In this document: in pieces, positions 25,261 to 32,722 of the stretch
Position numbering within the stretch: position 1 is the stretch's first letter
Layout: each line of letters opens with the position of its first letter
DNA from: Arsukibacterium ikkense
GTDB lineage: Bacteria; Pseudomonadota; Gammaproteobacteria; Enterobacterales; Alteromonadaceae
DNA: 64,000 nucleotides
Assembly: GCF_000987775.1 (NCBI RefSeq)
Contig: NZ_LAHO01000009.1
Coordinates: 62,001-126,000 of the forward strand
Reading direction: 5' to 3'
Notes under the pieces: generated by a model
Told to the model about the DNA's origin: nothing
What the model saw: the letters and a program-made list of their open reading frames with translations, nothing else
The model's database searches: none
Made by a program: the position numbers and the translations under genes

Positions 25261-26940
25261 ATGAAAAACGAAGAGAATTTTGATTTTAAAATATACTTTT
25301 CTTCAGATGATATAGAGTTTGATACTGTGAGTCATCCGGCGATTGTTTTTATTCCAATTCAGGATGAATGGAATGATTTCAGATACAAGTGCAGATATAA
25401 ATACCTAATTTTACCGCACAGTGATAGAGACGTTATTTCGGGGGAGATATTCCTTGGGTTTATATCGAAAGACAAAAGGATAGAGACTAGCGGGCGAATA
25501 TCAAAAGGTATTGGTATAGTTGACGCAGAAGAACTTCCTAATTTTTTTACCTTGCAAGGTGGCATGGAAGAGTATAGAAAGTTTATTAAAGAGCATGGTG
25601 TTAAGGAATCAAATAAATACTTGCTAGTACTGAACGATTTAGTTGCAAGTAAACGTATTGCTAAAAGATTGAAGTTTGTTGAAGAGGCCATGAAAACAGA
25701 CGTGTTTAGTCTGGCTTTTATGAGAGACTCAGAACGATTTTTTTCCTACCATAATGCAGATTCAATACTCGACGGATTGGAAAGAGAAAGTTTTTCTCGC
25801 ATTTCAACAAGTCTTTCAATTACATATAAACTTGCTGGGTTTATAAACTATCATAGTTTTGATTTGAACTTCGATTCTGACAGTATTCTTCCGAAAAGAA
25901 TTGGAGTTCTTATTGGCCCAAATGGATTAGGTAAAAGTCAGGCTCTTTATACAATAGCGAGCTCTTTAGTTAAAGGAGATGAACGTTTTTATGATCGTGA
26001 GTTAGGCCGTCCTATGATTAGCCGTTTACTAGCTATCGCTACCCCTGGCGAAACAGTCAATACTTTTCCACCAGAAAGGGTCAATAAAAGAATTAAATAT
26101 CGCAGATTAATACTTAATAGGGGGACAAAGGCTAAACCTTCCAGAGGTTTTTGTGATCTTTGCGTGCAGCTTGTAAGGTCTGAGGAATTTATCGGTGAAA
26201 ACGATAGGTGGGATTTATTTAAAGATAGCATTCAGTTTTTTCCCAATATCAGTAATATCGTCATACCTTTAAATAAAAGTAGTTCTGTCGCAGCAAGTCA
26301 TATTGTTGAGGTCAAAGGTAAGTTCTATGTCCCTTTAATGCAGTTAAGTCGTGGCGGTGAACAGGCAAAGCTTGAGGTTTTGGGGGCTATTGTCAGTAAC
26401 GCTAATCCAATGGCACTAATGGATGGTGATATTTTACCCCTAAGCAGTGGCCAGTTGTCGTTTATAAAGTTTGTTGTTCAAGCGTGTTTATTTATTGAAA
26501 ATGGGACTCTTGTTTTACTTGATGAACCGGAAACTCACCTTCATCCAAATTTTATTTCAAAGTTTGTAAGAATTCTAGATCGATTATTGAAACTGACTGG
26601 TTCAATTGCAATAATTGCTACTCATTCAGCCTATTTCGTTCGCGAAGTTCCAAGGACTCAGGTGCTAGTATTTAAGACGGGTCAGGATAGTCAGATAGCA
26701 ATCCAGAATCCTCGGTTAAAAACCTTCGGTGCTGACATAGGAGCGATTTCATATTTTGTGTTCGAAGATGAAATTACTAATGCTTTAGTTGATGACATAC
26801 TTGAAGAGTTTACAAAAACTACGAATGCAAAAAACGAGTTGCTAATAGAACTAGAAAATGAGCTGTCAGCAGATATAGTAATGTATCTTCGTCGAAAGTT
26901 AAAGATGGAGGTAGCCATTGAAGGGGATACAACCATTTGA
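25261..26940 (+). CDS. PtuA-like ABC/AAA ATPase
   Basis: 559 residues. An N-terminal domain of about 190 residues is unlike standard ATPases and may bind a partner. The ATPase part has Walker A LIGPNGLGKS near residues 218-227, a signature-like LSSGQLSF near 395, Walker B TLVLLDEPETHLHP near 415-428 and ATHSAYFVREVP as the H-loop, the layout of SMC/OLD-like ATPases such as Septu PtuA, RloC and Gabija relatives. The 3' end overlaps the start of the HNH gene by 23 bases, so the two are coupled, as ptuA and ptuB are in Septu. It probably senses infection or DNA ends and licenses the nuclease. Confidence 0.75.
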   Translation: MKNEENFDFKIYFSSDDIEFDTVSHPAIVFIPIQDEWNDFRYKCRYKYLILPHSDRDVISGEIFLGFISKDKRIETSGRISKGIGIVDAEELPNFFTLQGGMEEYRKFIKEHGVKESNKYLLVLNDLVASKRIAKRLKFVEEAMKTDVFSLAFMRDSERFFSYHNADSILDGLERESFSRISTSLSITYKLAGFINYHSFDLNFDSDSILPKRIGVLIGPNGLGKSQALYTIASSLVKGDERFYDRELGRPMISRLLAIATPGETVNTFPPERVNKRIKYRRLILNRGTKAKPSRGFCDLCVQLVRSEEFIGENDRWDLFKDSIQFFPNISNIVIPLNKSSSVAASHIVEVKGKFYVPLMQLSRGGEQAKLEVLGAIVSNANPMALMDGDILPLSSGQLSFIKFVVQACLFIENGTLVLLDEPETHLHPNFISKFVRILDRLLKLTGSIAIIATHSAYFVREVPRTQVLVFKTGQDSQIAIQNPRLKTFGADIGAISYFVFEDEITNALVDDILEEFTKTTNAKNELLIELENELSADIVMYLRRKLKMEVAIEGDTTI

Positions 26941-27772
26941 TGTTGACGATATCAGAGAGCTACAGCTTTTAGCAGATAATAATAGATTGGGCAGTTATCC
27001 ACAGCTCATGAGTGAATACATCCTTTTTAAGGAGCAATATGCCAATTATGTTGACAGTTGTGGAGATCCTTGGAAAATCCGACAATTACCTATTAGTAAT
27101 ACATTTAGAAAAGCTTTAATTAGGCACTATGACGATGCACCTCAAGGTCATCTTCAGTTCATAACCGATTTCCGGCGTAATTTGTCCCCAACTTTGTGTG
27201 TGATGTGTGGGGGTTTTGGCAACGGAACGTTAGATCATTATTTGCCTAGTTCAGTTTATCCAGAGTATTCATTTTTTTCAAAAAATCTAATTCCTGCTTG
27301 TAATTGTAATTCATTAAGGGGGAACGTCGTAAGGGGCTTAACAGAATCAGAAAGAGTGATTCATCCTTATTTTGACAATTTTCTTGACCAACGACTTTAT
27401 CAAGCAGTGTTTATCGGAAGTTTTGACGCTCCGAGTATTTCCATCGAGGTTATTGACAGTAACCATCCGGAAATAGATCTGCTCAAATTTCACCTGGCAA
27501 ATGTTATTGCTAATGAAGCGACGCAAGGTTGGTTCGAAAAGTACTGGAGTGATTTAAGTTTGCGACCTTACGATATTTTGGAATTAGTTCTTCCTCTGCC
27601 TCAGCAGATTGTGACTGGTGCAGCACTGGCCGTTGCTATTGAGAGATACCGCAATGCCAAGGATAAGGAGCATCACACTCCCAATAACTGGCATTCTATA
27701 TTCTATACCGGTCTTATGAAAGATCTGAACCGATTAGAGCAATTAGCGGAAATAATCAATATATCAAGATGA
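26918..27772 (+). CDS. PtuB-like HNH endonuclease
   Basis: 284 residues from TTG 26918, with GGAGG at 26907-26911. A zinc-bearing HNH/His-Me core is seen: CVMC near 94-97, LDHYLP near 105-110, N at 123 (SKNLIPACNCN) and Cys 128/130, so the motif is CxxC...DH...N...CxC. The remaining C-terminal 150 residues are helical and unassigned. Together with the upstream ATPase this is the arrangement of the Septu anti-phage pair (ATPase + HNH). The third component, a GHKL-nuclease fusion in the same operon, is not part of classical Septu. Confidence 0.75.
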   Translation: MKGIQPFDVDDIRELQLLADNNRLGSYPQLMSEYILFKEQYANYVDSCGDPWKIRQLPISNTFRKALIRHYDDAPQGHLQFITDFRRNLSPTLCVMCGGFGNGTLDHYLPSSVYPEYSFFSKNLIPACNCNSLRGNVVRGLTESERVIHPYFDNFLDQRLYQAVFIGSFDAPSISIEVIDSNHPEIDLLKFHLANVIANEATQGWFEKYWSDLSLRPYDILELVLPLPQQIVTGAALAVAIERYRNAKDKEHHTPNNWHSIFYTGLMKDLNRLEQLAEIINISR

Positions 27773-27881
27773 TTTTTTTAGAATGTTGTATGACTTAATA
27801 GTTTTAAAAGTATTAAAGAAAACTGTGAGCATGGAACACCGCTAACATTATCATACGAATAGTTGTCTGGGGGCATTAATA

Positions 27882-27999
27882 TAAATTTTAGCTAATCTAG
27901 AGACAGCCTGGCCAAAATTAGCTAAGTTAGATAAACGGACAGCACTTTGTCTCTAAGTCAGTGCAAAATCTGATCTTTAATGATTGTTAAAGTGCAAAT
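27882..27999 (+). repeat. Copy 2 of ~118-bp direct repeat
   Basis: Same orientation and length as 23033-23150, so the pair brackets the three-gene operon exactly. TTAGCTAAnnTAG appears twice here where copy 1 has TTAACTAAnnTAG. Contains palindrome copy 2. Confidence 0.85.
27975..27992. promoter_or_regulatory. 18-bp palindrome, copy 2
   Basis: CTTTAA-TGATTG-TTAAAG, upstream of the PIN-like gene. Confidence 0.5.
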
Positions 28000-28079
28000 T
28001 TGACAAATAGCATTACAACGGCAGCATATAGAGTAGATGGATGCATATGTCGAGGAGCGCAGAGTATGAAGAGGAGTTT

Positions 28080-28214
28080 TCATTCGTCAAATAAGTATTC
28101 CAATACCATTAACTCGGCCTGTCGATATGGCTGAAATGTGCCAAAACCGGACATATTTTCTGCTACCTCACTCGATATTTGATAACTGAATTCATATTTA
28201 ATTTTTTCTGAAAA
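28080..28214 (-). pseudogene. Possible C-terminal gene remnant
   Basis: The minus strand encodes a coherent 44-residue tail (EKIKYEFSYQ..., GFGTFQPYRQAELMVLEYLFDE) that ends at a stop, with a stop just upstream and no usable start. Composition looks protein-like, so it may be the end of a gene cut away when the module was assembled. Chance is not excluded. Confidence 0.25.
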
Positions 28215-28377
28215 CTATCAGCGTTCTATTTTGTATAAACATCAGCTGTACCTATAAGTTGTTGTTTGTTTGACAGATGCAATGTATTGTTCTCTACATC
28301 AAATTTACAAAAGCATGTTGGCCCGTGTTTAAGCACATGTCGACCCGCTTTAAGAGCGTTAAGTGTAAGGGGTGATT

Positions 28378-29337
28378 ATGGAAGTCTGGTATTTTGAAAC
28401 GTCTGCCGTCAATTTCCTCATGCAAAGTCTCTCTGTTGAAGACGCTTTAGCTACGAAGCAATTTCAGTTAAATAAAGGACGTGACTGGAGGTTGTCAGCC
28501 GTAACCTTATGGGAAATATTGATGACCTCAGATGAAGTTCGGCGAGAGGAAATCTTGTATTTTTGTCAGCACCTCTTTGGCAGGGAGTTACTACCTTCAC
28601 CAGCAGAACTAATTGTTCCATATATTCGGCAAGGAATGCCGAAAATTGAAAATTTTCGAGATCTAAAGTCCACATCAATAATAGCAGGTGTCTGGAGAGA
28701 GCTCGTCGATGATAGAAACAAGACTTTTATGATCGATCATAGTGATTTAAGGGAGCGAGCAAAATCAATCCAGTTATTAACAAAGAACGTCCACGAATTA
28801 ATAAAGAATGGTGATCTTATTATAGGTTCAGACAAATTATTTGCAGGCTTAGATTGCTCGCTTAGCAACTTAGTAAAAGAGCTGCCGTTTATTAAATCAG
28901 GTGAATCAACAAGTAGAGAGCAGTTATTGAGCTATAAAGTGGCGCTATATTACATAATTGTAATACTATGCGCCGAAGCTGATGTTGATAATCAACCTAT
29001 AAAAGACTTTTGGCAGAAATTGAGGATAGATTCAATTTCGGATAGGATTTCTTATGTACTGAAATATCTGCCCACCCTTGTTCATAGGGGGCCGTTTTGC
29101 GTTATGGCCTATATGACTATATCTCAGGCGTCTGGAAAATATCCAAGAGGAGTCTGGCTCGATAGCTTGCATTCAATTTATATGACATACGTCGATAGAA
29201 TATTCACTACAGATGGTCATTTTCAAGGATTGCGAGATATTATCCCTGAGCCAATATTGCAACAGAAAATACATCACATGGATGAGGTTGATTTGACTCG
29301 TCATAACTTTGATCAGTTTGGTATGTCACACAAATAA
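28378..29337 (+). CDS. PIN-like nuclease domain protein
   Basis: 319 residues from ATG 28378 (AAGGGG at 28367-28372; an in-frame GTG lies at 28372). The N-terminus VWYFETSAVNFLMQ and SAVTLWEILM match the first acidic strand and the conserved Glu of PIN-type RNases. The C-terminal YVDRIFTTDGHFQGLRDIIPE matches the last acidic strand and the TxD...F.GLR end of large PIN-like proteins. In between lies a helical insert of about 200 residues. The first acidic position is Glu, not Asp. No antitoxin gene is adjacent, so it is not a standard VapBC pair. Its place after repeat copy 2, inside the island, suggests a single-gene defence or maintenance function; that is inference. Confidence 0.5.
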   Translation: MEVWYFETSAVNFLMQSLSVEDALATKQFQLNKGRDWRLSAVTLWEILMTSDEVRREEILYFCQHLFGRELLPSPAELIVPYIRQGMPKIENFRDLKSTSIIAGVWRELVDDRNKTFMIDHSDLRERAKSIQLLTKNVHELIKNGDLIIGSDKLFAGLDCSLSNLVKELPFIKSGESTSREQLLSYKVALYYIIVILCAEADVDNQPIKDFWQKLRIDSISDRISYVLKYLPTLVHRGPFCVMAYMTISQASGKYPRGVWLDSLHSIYMTYVDRIFTTDGHFQGLRDIIPEPILQQKIHHMDEVDLTRHNFDQFGMSHK

Positions 29338-29351
29338 CTAACACTGGAATT

Positions 29352-29390
29352 ATAACGCTCGCAAGCTCGGGTCAATTACGCAGGCGTTAT
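29352..29390 (+). repeat. attC-like inverted repeat after the PIN-like gene
   Basis: ATAACGC (29352-29358) / GCGTTAT (29384-29390), starting 15 bases after the stop codon. The GCGTTATG end and the site's position recall integron attC sites, but it is short and no integrase of that type is present. GCGTTATG recurs at about 30591 after the next gene. Confidence 0.3.
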
Positions 29391-29545
29391 GTCCGCTTTT
29401 CGCTCATAGAGAAGATAGACTCTGTGCCAAATCCTGACATCGAAGATTTATAGTTCACCATTACTTTAGATGACTTTTGCCCTGTTATTTGTTAGCGTTT
29501 ATCTATTAACAAGGGACAGTTCTTGAAATAAAAAGGACTTAAGCA

Positions 29546-30349
29546 GTGCAAAGAAATTCAAAAAACATAGGCCAGCTGGAAGAGCAGGCTTATGAGAAAG
29601 TAGCCGCGGAGCTTGCTGACAATACTCGTAAAGAAGGATTGTGGGCAAAAGCGCTATCCGTGTGTGAAGGTGATGAAGTGAAGTGTAAAGCGCTTTACAT
29701 CAGCTATCGAGCTCAACAAATCTTAGAAGAGTTGCAACCTCAAGCAGAGCCCAATCAATCTAATTCGCTTTCATCAGCGTCCGCTGCTGATCAAAAGACC
29801 ATTCTTTACAGTGTTATTGGAGTGACTTTAGTTGGTCTGCTGGTGTTCTTTTCATTTTCCAACTCTATAAAAGAGCTGATTGGTGGTAGATACCTAGTAA
29901 ATAACGATGGCACCGTAACTGATATTCAAACCAACATTACCTGGCAACGTTGCAGTGTGGGGCAAACTTGGACAGGTGAAACCTGTGCCGGTGAAGCCAC
30001 TCGCTTTAAATGGTATGATGCTATACAGCTTAGCAAAGATGGTTGGCGCTTACCTACGGTAGATGAACTTGATACATTAGTATTTTGCGGCAGCGGTCAT
30101 CGTATGCCCTCAATACGCCCGAATGGCCAGTTCGTTTCTGAAGCAAATGGCTTTTGCAAAGGGGATTATGTCCGCCCGACAATTAACCAATTGTATTTTC
30201 CAAATACGCCTGAAAATGCTTTCTGGTCGTCGACCCCTGGTCCCTACGGTTCCGATGGCGGGTGGTATGTCGGTTTCGGCAGCGGCGTTGTCGTCTACGG
30301 CGCTAGTTACTTTAACTATAAAGTCCGTTTGGTACGCGCCGAACAATGA
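29546..30349 (+). CDS. DUF1566 (Lcl C-terminal) domain membrane protein
   Basis: 267 residues from GTG 29546, with AAGGA nine bases upstream. The N-terminal cytoplasmic part (residues 1-85) is acidic and helical. One membrane helix (ILYSVIGVTLVGLLVFFSF) follows near 90-110. Then comes a DUF1566 domain: DNGTVTDIQTNITWQRC, AIQLSKDGWRLPTVDEL, AFWSSTPGPYG, GGWYVGFGSG and VRLVRAEQ. The fold is related to C-type-lectin/formylglycine-type domains and such proteins often bind surfaces. The domain is likely periplasmic. Role in the island is unknown. Confidence 0.75.
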   Translation: MQRNSKNIGQLEEQAYEKVAAELADNTRKEGLWAKALSVCEGDEVKCKALYISYRAQQILEELQPQAEPNQSNSLSSASAADQKTILYSVIGVTLVGLLVFFSFSNSIKELIGGRYLVNNDGTVTDIQTNITWQRCSVGQTWTGETCAGEATRFKWYDAIQLSKDGWRLPTVDELDTLVFCGSGHRMPSIRPNGQFVSEANGFCKGDYVRPTINQLYFPNTPENAFWSSTPGPYGSDGGWYVGFGSGVVVYGASYFNYKVRLVRAEQ

Positions 30350-30897
30350 TTTGGGCCGCATAAAGGCATTTGGACTTTGTTGGTGGAAAGTATGGTATGT
30401 GATGTTCAAAGAAAATCTGTGGTTTAATTTAGAACAGCAAATCTGCTACTTATTTTATAATGCGAGAAAAGGAGCTTGCCTTGCTCTGCTATCTTAACCA
30501 AGCATTGCTGTCGCCTAAGGTTGGTAGTTGTGTAAACGAGACAATTATCTAAAGTCCTTTTTTGCGGTAAAGCAGATATTCACAAGTGCGTTATGAAGGG
30601 GTGAGAAATTCTGCTTTTCGCTCTAAGCTGCAGCACACGCATTTAGCTTTCACATATTGCATATATTGTGTCCTATGCAACGTTTATTCATAGTTGTAGC
30701 TGATTTAGTCGAGTAGCAGTTCAGACGTTGATTGCGTACCTATAAAGGGTTCAAAAAAGCACTTTAATAAGTGTTAAAGTGCAAAACTGACAAGCAGCTA
30801 ACATACATTATGTTTGATAGAGTTAAGCAGTTTTTCGCTAAATCTTCGCGATTTAGAATTTTAAAGTTTTTACCTATCTATCAGGTGAGTTTTTTCG
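30350..30897. other. Intergenic region with palindrome copy 3
   Basis: 548 bases without a supported gene; a 124-codon frame at 30123-30497 mostly overlaps the DUF1566 gene in another frame. GCGTTATG near 30591, followed by a TTTTCGCTC block, resembles the sequence after the PIN-like gene. Palindrome copy 3 lies at 30762-30779. Confidence 0.45.
30762..30779. promoter_or_regulatory. 18-bp palindrome, copy 3
   Basis: CTTTAA-TAAGTG-TTAAAG, followed by GTGCAAAACTGACAAGCAGC, close to the GTGCAAATTTGACAAATAGC that follows copy 2. So the similarity extends about 20 bases beyond the palindrome. Confidence 0.5.
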
Positions 30898-31251
30898 TTA
30901 CGAAATCAGTTCAATTCCAAACATTTTAACCAGCATAGCGAATAACCAAAAACAGATCACTGTAATACATGCTCCAACGGCCAGAGCTGGCCAGAAACCT
31001 AATCGATGAAATAGCCACGGGAGCAATAAAAACATCGGTAAGGTTGGCACCACATACCAAAAGGTGTACCAGGCATGATTGGCAATTTTCTCAGTTGGTT
31101 GCTGCTCAACATACAGCCAGACCATCGCTAAAATGCTAACCAGCGGCAATGCCACGATCAGCGCGCCAAGTTTGTCACTACGCTTTGCTAATTCGGAGGC
31201 CGCAACCACGATAGCCGCCGTTACCAGATACTTAGTTATTAACCAGCCCAT
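30898..31251 (-). CDS. DUF3147 family membrane protein
   Basis: 117 residues with four predicted membrane helices (KYLVTAAIVVAASEL, LGALIVALPLVSILAMVWLYV, WYVVPTLPMFLLLPWLF, PALAVGACITVICFWLFAMLV). The pattern fits the DUF3147 family, small integral membrane proteins of unknown function often found beside metal-resistance genes. It is divergent from the BlaI-type repressor gene and shares the 79-base promoter region that holds operator copy 1, so it is probably under the same control. Confidence 0.7.
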   Translation of the reverse strand: MGWLITKYLVTAAIVVAASELAKRSDKLGALIVALPLVSILAMVWLYVEQQPTEKIANHAWYTFWYVVPTLPMFLLLPWLFHRLGFWPALAVGACITVICFWLFAMLVKMFGIELIS

Positions 31252-31263
31252 ATGTACCTCTAC

Positions 31264-31288
31264 AAAAACCGATTGCCTGTCGGTTTTT
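31264..31288. promoter_or_regulatory. 25-bp near-palindrome, copy 1 (candidate repressor operator)
   Basis: AAAAACCGA (31264-31272), seven bases, TCGGTTTTT (31280-31288), between the divergent DUF3147 and BlaI-type genes. A second copy with 22 of 25 identical bases lies at 32754-32778. Confidence 0.65.
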
Positions 31289-31330
31289 AGTGTGCCATGA
31301 TTACGCTCAATATGGTAAGAGAAATGTGTT

Positions 31331-31711
31331 ATGCAGTTAGGTGAATTAGAAAAACAGGTTTTGCACTATTTGTGGAATGCTGCCGAATCTGATGCCAAGC
31401 AGGTACATGCCGTGCTTGGGCAGTCGCGCGGAAACTCACTCAATACCATTCAAAGCACACTCGATCGGTTGTTTAAAAAAGGATTACTGGGTCGCACCAA
31501 ACAAGGTCATGCTTATTGTTATAGCGCCAAAGTAGACCGTGAGGCCTTGATAGCTAAACTTATCACAAACGTAACCAGCGACTTTGTTGCCGATGGCGAA
31601 CATAGCCTGATTGCTGCTTTTAGTTCAGCGTCTGTCAACCTGAACGATGCTCAGCTGGATCAGTTACAGACATTGATAGAAGCACAGCGTAAGCTGCGCA
31701 GAGGGAGCTAA
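31331..31711 (+). CDS. BlaI/MecI/CopY family transcriptional repressor
   Basis: 126 residues. A winged-helix DNA-binding domain (LGELEKQVLHYLWNAAES, GNSLNTIQSTLDRLFKKGLLGRTKQGHAYCYSAKV) leads to a helical C-terminal dimerisation domain. Family members repress beta-lactamase or copper genes until cleaved by an M56 membrane protease or until metal binds. The protease gene follows five bases after the stop. It probably binds the 25-bp near-palindromes and controls the efflux operon downstream. Confidence 0.88.
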   Translation: MQLGELEKQVLHYLWNAAESDAKQVHAVLGQSRGNSLNTIQSTLDRLFKKGLLGRTKQGHAYCYSAKVDREALIAKLITNVTSDFVADGEHSLIAAFSSASVNLNDAQLDQLQTLIEAQRKLRRGS

Positions 31712-31716
31712 GCATT

Positions 31717-32709
31717 ATGCTGGTTGGGGATCTGGCGATAGTACTGAATTTGCTCAGTATTGCAGTGTTGGCTTTTGCTATTAGCGTCGTACTGCTCTGT
31801 ATCAGTTCCCTAACCATATTAAACCGCTTCGCGCATTTTACTTTCGGCATGCGTAAGGCCATCTTATGGGCATTGGTAAGTGCTCCCTGGTGGATTGCTG
31901 CCGGTTGTGTCGGTGTGCTGTGGCCAAGGCTGCCAGATATTTTTGCCGCAACCTGGCTAGATGGATTGGCGCACTGGCATCATGTCGATTTGTTTAGTTT
32001 TACCAGTTGGCACGCTATTACATTGTTTTCAGCGGCGGCCTATATAACTTGGTCGATAGCGCGTAACGTGTTTTATCGTCGCAAACAAGCCAGCGCGATG
32101 GCAGCTTTGCTAAGCTTGTCTGATATTAAACCAGAGACAACCACTGAGCAGAGTCGGTACTATTCGTTATCGTTGTCTATTCCTACGGCCTTTACTGCTG
32201 GTCTTATCCGCCCCAGAATTTATGTAACAACAGCACTAGAGCAGCAGGTTAACCCGCAGCAACTTGATATTATCGTCAAGCATGAAATGGCGCATGTTGC
32301 TGCCAGAGACCCACTGTTTAAGACCGTATTCACCGCTCTTGCCTGTTTTTATCCTGCGGGAACAGCACGTAGTCTGATCACGCAATTTACCTTGCTGACT
32401 GAGCAGATAGCCGACCGCGCGGCGACACAGGTTTATGATAATCTTGATGTCGCCCAAACGCTTATCAATGTCGCCCGTTTGCAACGTAATCTGAACTTTG
32501 ACAATAAAAGCCCGCATTGCGATGGCGTAGCCAGTTATTTTGGTAACGACCAAACCAGTGTGCGGGTACATTGTCTGATTAACCCCGTATTACCGACATC
32601 ACGGTCGGCAATCGTTTTGGCTTTGCTGCTGTTTAGCTGTTCGCCCCTGCTGGTGGCGTCAACGGTGGATAGCCTGCATCACTTTATTGAAACCTTTATT
32701 ACCCATTAA
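31717..32709 (+). CDS. BlaR1/MecR1-type M56 membrane metalloprotease
   Basis: 330 residues. N-terminal membrane helices, then the zinc protease site HEMAH near residue 189 in IIVKHEMAHVAARDP, and a last helix near the C-terminus (SAIVLALLLFSCSPLLVAS). The C-terminal penicillin-binding sensor domain of true BlaR1 is absent, so the signal it senses is probably not a beta-lactam; metal or envelope stress is more likely from its neighbours. It would cleave the adjacent BlaI-type repressor. The CzcC-like gene starts 13 bases later. Confidence 0.85.
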   Translation: MLVGDLAIVLNLLSIAVLAFAISVVLLCISSLTILNRFAHFTFGMRKAILWALVSAPWWIAAGCVGVLWPRLPDIFAATWLDGLAHWHHVDLFSFTSWHAITLFSAAAYITWSIARNVFYRRKQASAMAALLSLSDIKPETTTEQSRYYSLSLSIPTAFTAGLIRPRIYVTTALEQQVNPQQLDIIVKHEMAHVAARDPLFKTVFTALACFYPAGTARSLITQFTLLTEQIADRAATQVYDNLDVAQTLINVARLQRNLNFDNKSPHCDGVASYFGNDQTSVRVHCLINPVLPTSRSAIVLALLLFSCSPLLVASTVDSLHHFIETFITH

Positions 32710-32722
32710 ATAAGGACCGGGA

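Larger units (their letters stand above)
27773..28377. other. Intergenic region with repeat copy 2 and a gene remnant
   Basis: 605 bases. The left half holds copy 2 of the flanking repeat. At 28080-28214 on the minus strand is a possible gene remnant, listed separately. The rest is AT-rich with no supported gene; the ribosome site AAGGGG at 28367-28372 belongs to the next gene. Confidence 0.5.

Noticed and set aside
30123..30497. 124-codon ORF overlapping the DUF1566 gene
   Set aside because: It lies mostly in another frame of a well-supported gene and has no ribosome site.
23033..30779. CRISPR array
   Set aside because: The repeats are three dispersed copies kilobases apart with genes between; there are no regular spacers and no cas genes.
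31717..32709. Beta-lactam sensor BlaR1
   Set aside because: The C-terminal penicillin-binding domain is absent and there is no beta-lactamase gene.
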